From NCBI GenBank assembly GCA_020186115.1, contig WSYJ01000115.1, positions 1 through 64,000 of the forward strand: a stretch of 64,000 nucleotides of DNA, given 5' to 3'. The notes under the pieces were generated by a model that saw only the letters and a program-made list of their open reading frames with translations, had not been told where the DNA came from and did not search any database. Origin of the DNA: Histomonas meleagridis (taxonomy: Eukaryota > Parabasalia > Tritrichomonadida > Dientamoebidae). Shown here piece after piece: positions 19,718-30,889 of this stretch. Made by a program: the position numbers and the translations under genes. Each line of letters starts with the position of its first letter. Within the stretch, counting starts at the first letter, position 1.

Positions 19718-21360
19718 TTACATAATAATCATTTTATCATTATCATTAAATGATCCCTCATTAATTTGATTTCTTTTCTTTCGAATGTAAATTAAAAATA
19801 CAATAATTAATGAAGCAACAATAACGATTCCAATTGCAACTCCAACACCAATATAAATGTTTGTTTTATTATAATTTTTATTTTCACTATTTTTATCCAT
19901 ATTAATATCTGAATAAGACATGAAGTAATCAGAATAAGCACTAAGTGTAAAATCATAAGATATAACTAATGTTGAAAAATATGTTGATATTGAATTGGTA
20001 TTGGTGAGAATCATTGAATTGATATATGTGCTATAATAACTAAATGTTTGTGTCATTGATAAAACATATGTCACTGAATATGAATGTATTGAAGGTACAG
20101 AAGATGGGTGTGTTTCTGTAAATGTGGAATATGATGAAAATGTATTTGGTTTAGTAGGTGTATTTGAATGTGAACCTGAAAATGAATATGAATATGATGC
20201 TGAACTTGAACTTGAATTGGAAAAAGAATTTGTATATGTAAATGAATTTGTTTCATTTGGTGTTGGAATTAGAGTACATCCTTCGATTATTTCATTCGTC
20301 ACATTTAAATATCCAAATTTTTTGTCTCTATATGTTTTACTGACCATAACAGATTTCGCTAAAATATTTATAAAGGCATCCATTCTAATATTTGGAGAAG
20401 TTTCACCAAAAAAGTAAATACATTTGAGTGCAGAACAATAATTAAATGCTTCAGATCTAATATATTTTACATTTTTACCGATGACTATTGTTTCCAATTT
20501 TTCGCAGTAATAAAAAGCTAGTTCTTCAATTTCTATAACAGAGTCAGGAATTACTAATCTTGGAAACGTGCATTCTAAGAATGCAGAAATTTTTATAATA
20601 CTCACATTTGTTCCTAATTTAATTGATAATATATCCCTGCAACAATAAAATGCACTTTCTTCAATAGAAGTTACTGAATCAGGAAGTTTATATTCTTTTG
20701 ATGGTTTTCCGGCTGGGTAACTTATAATCTTTGTCAAATTCCTATCAAATAAAACTCCATCAACTTGTAAATAATGTTGATTGTTTTCTGAAATGTTTAT
20801 CATTTGCAGTTTTTTGCAGGAAATAAATGGATTGGGTGGTATTAAAGAAACTGTACTTGGAATTGTAACATATGTAAGATTATAACATCTGTAAAACATG
20901 TAGTAACCTATTGACTGAACACCTTCTTCAAAAATTACAGTTTCAAGACCAGTGCACATATAGAATACTTCTGATCCAACTGTTGTAAGAGGAGCTTTAA
21001 AAGTAAAGTTTTTTAATGCTTTACAATCTTGGAATGCACGGCTAGAAATTTCTGTTATACCTTCCTCAACTGAAACTTTTTCTAAAACAGAACAATAAGC
21101 AAATGCACCATCTCCAATTGCTTTGACAAATTATTAATTACAACAGTATTCAATAAAGTCCATTTATAAAAAGCTAGATTAGGAATATTTGTTATTCCAC
21201 TTGAAATGATAACATGCTTTGCTTTGTTTTTGTATTCGTTTGTAAAATCTTTTGGATTTGTAATTGTTAGTGTTGCTGTAGCGTCATCAAATTTTTGTAC
21301 TGAATGAGAAATAAAGATGATAAACATCATGAATGTGAATTTCATATTCATTGAGATCAT
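19718..21360 (-). pseudogene. BspA-like LRR surface protein with one frameshift
   Basis: The N-terminal piece starts at ATG 21360 with a signal peptide (MKFTFMMFIIFIS) and a first repeat. The frame changes near 21110-21125: the piece ending in TVVINNLS is followed in another frame by KAIGDGAFAYC and a run of BspA-type repeats that stays open to 19718. The C-terminus has a long Ser/Thr/Tyr-rich stalk (about 20300-19950), a single membrane helix (IGIVIVASLIIVFLIYI), a basic RKKR and a short tail. Apart from the single break, the architecture is complete: signal, repeats, glycosylatable stalk, anchor. It is either a recent pseudogene or a one-base sequence error. Confidence 0.8.
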
Positions 21361-21653
21361 ATTGTTCAAAGAAGCAATAATATTTTTGACCTAAAAACTA
21401 TTTCGAAATAAAGATGCCTTTACGTGTTGTTTTCAATAGTTTGATTTTTTATGTAAGTCCTTAATTATTTCAGAAGTTAGAGCATCACAAAATTTGTGTG
21501 AAAGCAATACTTCATAAAATGGTCACGATTTCAAATAATTCAAGTCTAGACTTAAGTTTAATTAAGAACAGACAGCATACTGTCTTCACATATTAATAAC
21601 TTATATCAAATCAAAATAAAAATTTAATATATATAAACATTTTATTCATACAT

Positions 21654-22189
21654 TTATTCTTTTTGATTTTCATGTTTCTTTGCTTCTTTCCACTTTTCAA
21701 GATTTGAATTCAAATGTTGAACATTGCATTCAAGTTTAGGCACAGCTTTAGATACTGCCTGAAACAAACGAAATTATAAAATCCAATTTGACTTTTCCGC
21801 TTATCAAGGTGCGCTCTATCATTTAGGTCAGACGTATATTCCATTCCGCGTGCTTTCTCCAAGTCTCCTTGACGAAAAAATTCATCGCAAAGAACTTCGC
21901 TCCATTTATCAGCCAATTGGAACGGCCGCGCAACATTTGATACGTCGCTACACTTTAAAATTAATTTTAACAACAGATTTCTACAATGTGAATCATTCAT
22001 TGTAAATTTACCTTCCGAGAAAATGTTATCGAATTCTTTTAATATATCGAAATACTTTGCCATATCAGTTGCTAATATTAATGAGATGATTAATGACCAC
22101 ATGTTTTTGTTTTCAACAGGTGATAATGAATGAAAAAGATCAATAATGTGTGTGCCTATTTTTGTACCTGCAAAAGCATATTGTTTCAT
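21654..22189 (-). pseudogene. Fragment of a class I cyclic-nucleotide phosphodiesterase
   Basis: The second half of a PDEase I catalytic domain: SLILATDMAKYF, LILKCSDVSNVARPF, the EFFRQGDLEK motif and SQIGFYNF. The metal-binding N-terminal half with the HD motif is not found upstream. A frame change near 21765 follows SQIGF; the expected C-terminal helix (FQAVSKAVPKLE, ending KHENQKE) continues in the next frame to a TAA at 21654-21656. It is therefore both 5'-truncated and frameshifted. Its second-site sequence (KCSDVSN) is intact, unlike the degenerate domain at 15919-18261. Confidence 0.8.
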
Positions 22190-22653
22190 ACTAAATGAAA
22201 GATTTGATGAACCAATGCGCTAAGATTTTCTTGATGGAGGCTTCTCTATCGGCTTGAACATATGTTTTTTTTTAATAAAACTTTAGACTTAAGTCCAAAT
22301 TAAGCGCAAAGGATTATATTTTTAAGACACTATTTTGTTTCATTAATACATATTATGAGTGTTTTTCAAAATATAGGATCAATTAAGGCATTTTGGATAA
22401 AGGTAAATTTACCTACCTTTACTTCTTTAGTTTACATACAACTAATTAGTTGTATGAAATAATACACTTAACTTTATCAATGTAATTTAAGAAAATATTT
22501 TTTATTCGCTATTTCATTCAGATTTGGTACTCTAAATGATAAATGAATATTGCTCATATATATCGATAAGTTATGCTAATCAATTTATTGCTTCTCCTCT
22601 TTAGACATTTTTTATTCTATTGATAACGGTCGTTATAAATATTTCAAGTTACA
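22190..22653. other. Intergenic region with the Hsp110-like gene promoter
   Basis: AT-rich. No gene recognised beyond possible leftover phosphodiesterase sequence at 22190-22260. The 30 bases before the next ATG contain a TAACGG element. Confidence 0.5.
22624..22629 (+). promoter_or_regulatory. TAACGG Myb-type element
   Basis: Located 25 nt upstream of the ATG at 22654, in the context GATAACGGTCGTTATA, which is an imperfect inverted repeat. Confidence 0.5.
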
Positions 22654-25113
22654 ATGTTGTGGCTTGCGTTATTAAATGTTGTCTCAGCAACTTCATTTGG
22701 AATCGATCTTGGTTCTGAATACATCAAAGTTAGTATGGCAAAACCAGGAAAAGGTATTCATGTTGCATTGAATCAACAATCAAAACGTCTTTCACCAACA
22801 TATTTTGCCATTTGGAACATTAGCAATCCAAAAGAAACAAATCCAAAAGGAAAGCATTGGACATTTAAAGAACTTGAAGAACTTAATTGGGCATTTCTTG
22901 ATTCTGCGAAATCACATTCACTACGTTTCCCACAAAACATGGTCAAAGGTGTTTTCCCAATACAGTCTTCTGTTAAAGGCTTTACAAAGCGTGAAACCAC
23001 AGCACTTTTATTACGCCATTTAATTTCTGTTATTGATGAATCTCAATGGGTTCCAGAGACGTCCAAATTAATTTTTGCAGTTGATCCATTTCTTCCTATT
23101 TCAGAACGTGTTGCATTAATGGAGTCAGTTTTCATTGCAAATTCCACCATATTTTCAATTATTGATGCACCCACAGCCGCAGCCGAAGTATATGCTCTTG
23201 AAAGGCGTTCATTATATTCCACAAAACCTAAGAAAATAATGTTCATAGATATTGGTGCATCCAAAACATGGGCCTCAATCTTTCAATTTAGTAATGAATC
23301 CGACTTGTTAATTGCCCAGGAACTTTCTATTTCAGGCAATTCATCACTTGGCGGCAATTTAATTGATTCCAAACTTTCCGAATTTTTGCTTCAAAAATTT
23401 GTTGAAATCAACAAAATCGAGAAGCCAACAAATGAACGTTTTCTGTTACGTTTCCAAGAAGAATCACGTCGAATTAAAGAACAACTTTCACTTAATCACA
23501 AAGTTGACATTCAACTTGAAGACATCATTGATGAATATGGACTTCAATACCAACTAACGCGTGAAGAATTTGATTCATTAATCACCGAATTTAATGTATC
23601 TTTAACCAATCTCTTTAACACTGCAATTCACAAAGCGAACATTACTATTAATGAATTGGACTCGATTGAACTTATTGGCGGCACAACACGTATACCATAT
23701 TTACAAGAAATACTTTTAAATTTATCCAAAATGAGCAAACTAAATCGAACTCTTAATTCCGATGAAGTTATCTCTATTGGCGCAGGTTATATTGGTGCAA
23801 TACTTGGACGAGAATTTGTAGTACGTCCAGTTGTTATTGATTCATTTATTAATTCTAACATAACAATACGACATAATAACAAAACAATACAAATATTTAA
23901 TGAAAGTTCACGAATATATGAAACATATACATATGAATATAACTCTACTGAGAATTCACCAATTTCATTAATTGCTGATAAGAAATTATTAACAATTAAT
24001 GTAAACATACCAAAGAATTTCACTGAGAATGTAATTGTTCAATTAAATATTTCATTTAATTCTTGTACGATACCTTATGTATCAGGTGTTACACTTAATG
24101 GTTCTATAAATAACGATGTTAATTTCGTTAAAGATAATTGGACAATGCAACTCGATGAATATAAATATGGATTAAAATTAATAGCTGTGATGGATCATAT
24201 AGTTAAAGAACGTGAAAATTATCAAAAAATTAATAACGATTATGAAAGTTATATCTATAAAATTAAAAATAATTTGAATTATGATAACGTGTATAAGAAA
24301 GTTGTGAATGAAACTGAACGTGAAAACATTTTAAATATTATCGATAAAAACCAAAAATTCCTTTTAAAGGATCGAAATAATCAACAAATTCCAATAAAGA
24401 AATTAATATATAAATTCGAATTATTTAGAAATCAAACACAAAAAATAGTGAATCGAGTTAACGAATATATCAAAAGAGCTCCGGCATTTAATAGTTTAAA
24501 CATTACATTAAATATGTTACATAACGCAATCACCGTCAATTGGCCGAAACTAAAGCCGTGGATACCAAAGGAGAAAATCGACGAAGTTTGGAGCGTGTAC
24601 AACAATACGAAATTGTGGCTCAACGAGAAATATAATGAGCAAAGAAAAGTTCCAGATACAGAAGACCCAATCGTGCTCGTGTCCGAAATCAACATGAAGA
24701 AGCTGGTGCTCGAATACGCATACAACTCAACGAACAGAATACCAAAGCCAATGACGAAAGAGGAAAATGCAAATAAGGAAAATAATAATAATAAAAAAGA
24801 AGAAGTAAACAACGAAAAGAAAGAAAATAATAATAAGAACGAAAATGTAAATAAGGAAAATAATAATAATAAAAAAGAAGAAGTAAACAACGAAAAGAAA
24901 GAAAATAATAATAAGAACGAAAATGTAAATAAGGAAAATAATAATGAAAATAATAATAAAAAAGAAGAAGTAAACAATGAAAAGAAAGAAAATAATAATA
25001 AGAACGAAAATGCAAATAAGGAAAATAATAATGATAATGAAAATGTAAACAACGAAAAGAAAGAAGAGAACGAGAAAAATGAGGGAAAAGTAGCAACGGA
25101 AGACGAACTATAA
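22654..25113 (+). CDS. ER-lumenal Hsp70-superfamily chaperone of the GRP170/HYOU1/Lhs1 type
   Basis: 819 residues. A short signal peptide (1-13) is followed at once by the Hsp70 phosphate-1 motif GIDLGSEYIKV (16-26). The ATPase domain includes DAPTAAA (about 171), an FIDIGASKTW phosphate-2-like motif and ELIGGTTRIPY (adenosine motif). An extended beta-sandwich and helical region follow to about 700. Residues about 705-803 are a Lys/Asn/Glu repeat tract. The protein ends in EDEL, an ER-retrieval signal of the xDEL type (HYOU1 ends NDEL). Known role: nucleotide exchange factor and holdase for BiP. Potential N-glycosylation sites are frequent, consistent with lumenal location. A TAACGG element lies 25 nt upstream of the ATG. 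Confidence 0.9.
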   Translation: MLWLALLNVVSATSFGIDLGSEYIKVSMAKPGKGIHVALNQQSKRLSPTYFAIWNISNPKETNPKGKHWTFKELEELNWAFLDSAKSHSLRFPQNMVKGVFPIQSSVKGFTKRETTALLLRHLISVIDESQWVPETSKLIFAVDPFLPISERVALMESVFIANSTIFSIIDAPTAAAEVYALERRSLYSTKPKKIMFIDIGASKTWASIFQFSNESDLLIAQELSISGNSSLGGNLIDSKLSEFLLQKFVEINKIEKPTNERFLLRFQEESRRIKEQLSLNHKVDIQLEDIIDEYGLQYQLTREEFDSLITEFNVSLTNLFNTAIHKANITINELDSIELIGGTTRIPYLQEILLNLSKMSKLNRTLNSDEVISIGAGYIGAILGREFVVRPVVIDSFINSNITIRHNNKTIQIFNESSRIYETYTYEYNSTENSPISLIADKKLLTINVNIPKNFTENVIVQLNISFNSCTIPYVSGVTLNGSINNDVNFVKDNWTMQLDEYKYGLKLIAVMDHIVKERENYQKINNDYESYIYKIKNNLNYDNVYKKVVNETERENILNIIDKNQKFLLKDRNNQQIPIKKLIYKFELFRNQTQKIVNRVNEYIKRAPAFNSLNITLNMLHNAITVNWPKLKPWIPKEKIDEVWSVYNNTKLWLNEKYNEQRKVPDTEDPIVLVSEINMKKLVLEYAYNSTNRIPKPMTKEENANKENNNNKKEEVNNEKKENNNKNENVNKENNNNKKEEVNNEKKENNNKNENVNKENNNENNNKKEEVNNEKKENNNKNENANKENNNDNENVNNEKKEENEKNEGKVATEDEL
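24765..25060 (+). repeat. In-frame Asn/Lys/Glu coding repeats at the C-terminus of the chaperone
   Basis: A unit of about 78 bp (26 codons) encoding ENVNKENNNNKKEEVNNEKK and variants is repeated about three times with small in-frame insertions and deletions. The tract is nearly pure A/G/T-poor codons (AAT, AAA, GAA), and variation is by whole codons, so the frame is kept. Confidence 0.8.
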
Positions 25114-25278
25114 ATAAATATTTATAAAACATAGCATTAATAAACATTGTGAAATATAAATAATTTATAATTCTTAAGATTTAACTTTTTTTTGCGCAAA
25201 TCATCGTTTCGTTTGGAATTCAAAAGAAACCGATCGACTTTCAATCAAATTTAGGCCGTTTGATAATTGGGTGCATTC

Positions 25279-28200
25279 ATGTTTTTTTTCTTTTTTTCAT
25301 TACACACATTCCAGATTTTCATACAAGAAAATTACACATTAATCATTCTTGATAAGAGTGATTTTACAGAAGATTATAAGAGTATGACTAAACATATTCT
25401 CTTCCAAGGAGATGTAGTTTCGATAATAAATAACGCATTTTCTGATTGGCCTTCCCTTATTTCAGTATAAGTTGGAAGTTCTATTATTTCAATTGGCAAT
25501 TATTCCTTTTCAGGCTGTTCCAATTTAGAAACAATTACTTTTGGCGAAAACTTAGAAACAATTGGATCCTATTCATTTTTTTCATGTGTAAAATTAGTTA
25601 GCTTATTCAATACCGAATCTGTTATTTCAATTGGATCTTTTGCATTTTCCTCATGTAAACTTTTAGAAACTGCAAGCTTTACAAGTGTCTCTTTCATTGG
25701 TGTTCAAAGCTTTTCGACTTGTGATAGTCTCAAAACAATTTCATTTCCAAATCTTAAAAATTGTTCATCATCAAGTTTTTTCCAATGTTATACCTTATTG
25801 TCTATTGAACTGCCTATTCTTCATACCATTAAATCTTATTGCTTTTCAAATTGTAAACAATTACAAATTGCCAAATTCCCTCAAGTTGAATTTATTTCTG
25901 AATTTGCATTTTCAGAATGTATCAGACTTTCATCGATAACATTTCCAAATGTTTTATATATTAGCGATAGTGCATTTCTTAACTGTAATTCATTAACAAA
26001 ATGTACATTTCCAAAACTCATTGAAGTTGGATCAAATGCATTTAATGGCTGTAAATCACTTCAAACATTTGAAGCTCCTAATTTACTTAATTGTAGTAGC
26101 GATTTATTAATCGGAGTAAGCACAACGATTAATATTAGTTTACCAAGTTTAAAGTTTGCTCCTGATTATTTATTTTCTAATTTAAACATTGTGAATATTA
26201 CTCTTTCTAACTGTGTTAAACTTGGAAGTTATTGTTTTTCTAATACTAATTTTAATTTACAAGAAGAAGAATATTTAATCTTTGAAAGTTTAGAAGAAAT
26301 TGGAAATTATTGTTTTTATAAATGTACAAATTTGTATAAAATTAATTTCCAAAATGTTAAATTCATTGGTGAAAATTCTTTTTCTAATTGTGTTTCACTT
26401 GATGGTGTTTCGTTAAATTCACTTGAAACATGTTCGAATAAAGCATTTGAAAGTTGTCTAAATTTAAAATTTGTTGAACTTCCAAATTTATTATATCTTG
26501 GAGATGAAGTATTCAAAGATACAAATGTTAATAATTTTTTTGCAGAAAATTTAATTGAAATTGGTAATAAATGTTTTGTAAATAAATCTAATTTAATCAT
26601 AAATATACCAAATGCAAAAAAAGTTGGAGATGAATGTTTTTATAATACAAAAATCCATCGTTTCTATGCTCCAAATATAACAAAAATTGGAAGAAAATGT
26701 TTCGCTTATAGTGACTTAACTGTTGAAAGCTTTTATTTAGTAATTGATGTTGAAGAATATGCATTTCAATCATGTAAAGAATTAAAAAATATCGGATTTC
26801 CCAAATTAACATATGTAAAACCATTTACTTTCGAAAATTGTATAAATTTAAAGAATATATTTCTTATTTCATTAAATTATATTGGGGATTATGCATTCGC
26901 AAATTGTAATTCATTAGTTATTCTAAAATATTTTTCTCAAAAATTGATAACAATTGGAAACAATGTATTTGAAAATTGTCATTCATTAACAGAAATTGAT
27001 TTTCCAAAACTGCAAAACATTGGAAATAATACATTTTATAATTGTACCTCTCTTAAAGAAGTTTCTCTTCCAAATATAATAACAATTGGAAACAATGTAT
27101 TTGAAAATTGTCATTCATTATTAAAATTTGATTTACCAAATCTTCAAAACATTGGAAATAATACATTTTATAATTGTACCTCTCTTAAAGAAGTTTCTCT
27201 TCCAAATATAATAACAATTGGAAACAATGTATTTGAAAATTGTCATTCATTATTAAAATTTGATTTACCAAATCTTCAAAACATTGGAAATAATACATTT
27301 TATAATTGTGACTCTCTTAAAGAAGTTTCTCTTCCAAATATAACAATAATTGGAAACAACGCATTTGAAAATTGTCATTCATTAACAGAAATTAATTTTC
27401 CAAAACTGCAAAACATTGGAAATAATACATTTTATAATTGTACCTCTCTTAAAGAAGTTTCTCTTCCAAATATAATAACAATTGGAAACAATGTATTTGA
27501 AAATTGTCATTCATTATTAAAATTTGATTTACCAAATCTTCAAAACATTGGAAATAATACATTTTATAATTGTGACTCTCTTAAAGAAGTTTCTCTTCCA
27601 AATATAACAATAATTGGAAACAACGCATTTGAAAATTGTCATTCATTAACAGAAATTAATTTTCCAAAACTGCAAAACATTGGAAATAATACATTTTATA
27701 ATTGCACCTCTCTTAAAGAAGTTTCTCTTCCAAATATAATAACAATTGGAAACAGTGCATTTGAAAATTGTCATTTATTAACTAAAACCAATTTTATAAA
27801 TGTCCAAAATATTGAAGATAATTCATTTTGTAATTGCACTTCTCTCGAAATTATTTCATTTTCTAATGTAACAACGCTTGGAATTTCAGCATTTGAACAT
27901 TGTCAAAATCTTTCTACAGTAATTTTACCAATATTAACAACGATTCCAAAATATTGTTTTTCATATTGTATTAATCTTAAAAACATTTCTATCAAAAGCG
28001 CGAAACATATTTCTCCATATTCATTTTCACACTGTTATAGTCTTGAAATGTTTAATTCAAATCTTGTAAGAGAAATTGAAGATAATTCATTTGAATATTG
28101 TATTTCACTTAAAACCATTATATTAAATAACTTAAATCAAATTGATGGTGACTCATGTTTTAAAGGCTGTGTATCACTTACTTTTATACATTTTCCTTTA

Positions 28201-28665
28201 TTAAATACTGTGTTAAAAAATGCAGAAAACATTTTTGAAAATTGTTCTTCGTTATCAGTTGTTTCTTTTCCTGAAAGTCCTCCTGACTTCAATGAGAAAA
28301 TATTTTCAAGAACATATCGAAAGAAAGTTCAGAAGAAAGGAATATATGTTTATGACATAACTTTATGTTTACCTTTTATTCAAAATTATCAAAATTATGA
28401 CTTGCAAAAGAATAAAATATGGAATGAAATCCTTGCAACACAACCTGATGATTATTTCGACGTTTGCATATACACTAATGATCAAAAGGATAACAAAAAT
28501 GGACTTATCATCGGACTTACTGTGGGATTATCTGTATTTGTAGTGATTTTAATAATTTTAATTGTAAAGGTTTTCATTCTGTTATATAAAAGAAGAAATT
28601 ATTTAAGAAACAAAATTGATAGCCAGATTTTAATATCTTCTTCTGTGATTCAAGACTTTGGGTGA
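25279..28665 (+). pseudogene. BspA-like LRR surface protein interrupted by a single in-frame TAA
   Basis: A signal peptide starts at ATG 25279 (MFFFFFSLHTF). The frame stops at TAA 25468-25470, after WPSLISV. The same frame then stays open from 25471 to 28665 and continues with correct BspA-type repeats (VGSSIISIGNYSFSGC...). The whole would be about 1128 codons with one stop. Repeats are about 22 residues. The centre contains nearly identical 132-bp double units. The C-terminus has a membrane helix (about 28500-28570) and a basic tail. A CCGTT element (25256-25260) lies 19 nt upstream of the ATG. It may be a recent pseudogene, a sequence error or a read-through case; the rest of the frame shows no other damage. 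Confidence 0.82.
26944..27780 (+). repeat. 132-bp tandem coding repeats in the BspA-like gene
   Basis: A 44-residue double LRR (IGNNVFENCHSLL... and IGNNTFYNCTSLKEV...) recurs with exact 132-bp spacing: the same core begins at 27016, 27148, 27280 and 27412. About six copies are almost identical at the nucleotide level, including silent positions, which points to recent expansion or gene conversion. Confidence 0.88.
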
Positions 28666-29287
28666 CATGGAACACATGCGTTTTCTCTCAGAAATAAAAT
28701 CTATAAAATCACCAAATATTTGCACATGTTTATTTCTTAATAAAAATATCAAAAATATTTTGTCGTTAATGTTTATTTTTGGTATCATTAGTCAGATAAA
28801 ATAGTGTTTTATATTTTGGATAAAAATAAAATCAATTTTTTACGCTTAGGGTTTAAAGGAGTTTGAGCATATTTTCTAATGTTTAGATATAAAAATATGT
28901 ACCTCTGTGGGAAGAGATCTCCCCAATATGAAAAACCTTTAAAAAGGCCTAAGATAGACTTTTAAAATCGAATTTTCTCAAACAGCATCTTTATATTTTG
29001 TTCTATTTTGATAGATTTAACTTTTCTAATGATCAAAAAAGATTTTATTAATTCCATATTTTTATGTACAACATTTTCCATTATGAAATGATTTTGGAAA
29101 AAAAAATCAAACAACCATACCAATAACCCAATTGATTACTGTAAGCAAAAAATTAATAACGTCATTATATTTAAAAAACAAAAGATTTGACATTTGTTTT
29201 TCTGCATGTTTTAATCGTTTTTTCCACTTGGAATTGGGGTGCTCCAAATAATATGAATCGGCTAACTTAAAAGTGTCAAAATTTCGA
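28666..29287. other. Intergenic region
   Basis: AT-rich with no gene recognised. A small GC-richer patch at about 28905-28935 can fold a GGGA/TCCC hairpin, but no known RNA family is recognised. Confidence 0.45.
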
Positions 29288-30427
29288 ATGTTTGGTAAAA
29301 ACAAAAATAACAATACGTCGCAAAACGAACGGGAAAAATGGGAAGATGCTTTTTGGAAATTTGGGATTCCTCGATCAAAGCTTTATTCAATGAGTGAAGA
29401 TGAATTTAATGAAACATGTGAATTCATAATTGAAGCTGGGGGTTCCCCAGGGGAAAATGGTAACATAAAAAGCGAAGATGATGAGCTTCAACGTGCGCTT
29501 CAAGAATCAATGCGTGATTTTAACTCTCAGCCACCATCTCCATTGCCATCAAATAATGAAGATGAAGACTTCAAGCGCGCATTACAAGAGTCCATGAATG
29601 ACGTTCAAAACAAACCCCAGTGGGGATCATCTTTTTCTCCAAAACCATCATTTGAATCTTCCAATGAAGATGAAGACCTTAAACGCGCATTACAAGAATC
29701 CATGAAGGACGCACCTCCCAAGCCACAACCATCTCCATCAAACACAGATAATGAAGATATAGACCATAAACGCTCACTTCAAGAATCCATGAATGATTCA
29801 CCGTCCAAGCCGCAGCCCCTTCCACTTCCACAGCGTCTCCAATTTCCGCCACGCACCGAATCAATTCCAGCCGAAGACGACGAAGACCTTCAGCGTGCCA
29901 TCCAGAGCTCCCTGCAGGAGACGACGTATCAGCCCGGTGCTCCCGCGCCCACTTATGAGTTCCCGCAGCGTCAGACGTCAACGCAGCGCATCCACAACGA
30001 GCAGGACCGGGAATACGAGCTTGCGATGGAGCAAGCGAAGCGTCGCGAGCAAGAGGACGCAGTCAAGCTTCTCGAGGAGGAGAGTAATAAGGAGTTCCAA
30101 GCTGAAATCCAGCGCGCCGAGAAGGACTCTATTGATGAGATATACGCGCAACTGGTCAACGCAGCGAAGGAACTTCCCGACGCGCCGAACGGCATTGCGA
30201 TCTGCCTGAAGATGCCTTCTGGCGCGCGGGTGACGCGGAAATTCGATGCGAAATGCGCCGGGCAATTACATACATTTGTTAAGGGACAGGAGGAAATGTT
30301 CGATGAGGAGAAACGACCATTGGAGTTCACCATCAATTTGCCACAGGGAGGAGAAATCATTGCGGAGAAGACACTCGAGGAACAGGGAATAACGCGAAGG
30401 GTAATGCTGAATGTTGTTCTTGAGTAA
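29288..30427 (+). CDS. UIM-UBX ubiquitin adaptor protein
   Basis: 379 residues from the first in-frame ATG. An N-terminal helical region (about 11-50) is followed by five ubiquitin-interacting motifs of the form (D/E)2-x-x-R-A-L-Q-E-S: about 62-77, 91-106, 127-141, 156-171 and 197-212. A coiled, charged helix lies at about 236-290, and a UBX domain at about 297-379 ends in VMLNVVLE. Known families: UBX domains dock on Cdc48/p97, and UIMs bind ubiquitin chains, so this should deliver ubiquitinated clients to Cdc48. The fourth UIM has Ser replacing Ala (KRSLQES). The second half of the gene (about 29800-30360) is far richer in G and C than its surroundings. Confidence 0.88.
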   Translation: MFGKNKNNNTSQNEREKWEDAFWKFGIPRSKLYSMSEDEFNETCEFIIEAGGSPGENGNIKSEDDELQRALQESMRDFNSQPPSPLPSNNEDEDFKRALQESMNDVQNKPQWGSSFSPKPSFESSNEDEDLKRALQESMKDAPPKPQPSPSNTDNEDIDHKRSLQESMNDSPSKPQPLPLPQRLQFPPRTESIPAEDDEDLQRAIQSSLQETTYQPGAPAPTYEFPQRQTSTQRIHNEQDREYELAMEQAKRREQEDAVKLLEEESNKEFQAEIQRAEKDSIDEIYAQLVNAAKELPDAPNGIAICLKMPSGARVTRKFDAKCAGQLHTFVKGQEEMFDEEKRPLEFTINLPQGGEIIAEKTLEEQGITRRVMLNVVLE

Positions 30428-30609
30428 ACTCAGAATGTGGCAGAGAAAGAAACAGTTATTAGGAAAATAAAGAAAAAGAAAAATTATAAATTTGTAATTT
30501 CACATTATCTCATTGACTTTATTTGATGTTAATGTCTCATTGCGTTTGTTTGTGCGTCAGCTGTTAATACTTGCGATAGAACTCATTTTGATGACAAAAG
30601 ATGGGAAGA

Positions 30610-30845
30610 TCAGAACGACGATGTGTTTGGAAAAAAGTGTACTGATATTTCAGAAATTGTTACGGCTCATTGTAATTGTTATTATACAACTTGCAAAACT
30701 AAATATCCGAAAAAGTGAACAGTGCAAAAGCAAACAGAACAAAGTAGCCAACGAGAAAAACAGAATATCCAAAAAGTGACGTGCGCAAACGATAGGAATT
30801 TCAGAACGACGATGTGTTTGGAAAAAAATGTACTGATAATTCATA
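30610..30845. repeat. Direct repeat of about 40 bp, 191 bp apart
   Basis: The sequence beginning TCAGAACGACGATGTGTTTG occurs at about 30610 and again at about 30801, with matching flanks (AAAAAA(G)TGTACTGATA). A shorter duplicated phrase (AATATCC-AAAAAGTGA) lies between the copies. No function is recognised. Confidence 0.7.
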
Positions 30846-30889
30846 AATTGTTAGTAAACCAAGAAAAAAAAATGTAATTAAGATTAAAT

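Noticed and set aside
24432-25147. Two minus-strand hydrophobic open frames with repeats
   Set aside because: They mirror the Asn/Lys/Glu codon repeats of the chaperone tail; apparent membrane character is a by-product.
28900-28960. Possible spliceosomal snRNA patch
   Set aside because: A hairpin can be drawn but no Sm site, U-snRNA loop or family motif fits.
29679-30360. Several antisense open frames in the UBX gene
   Set aside because: Expected from the local GC richness, which lowers stop density; no family features.
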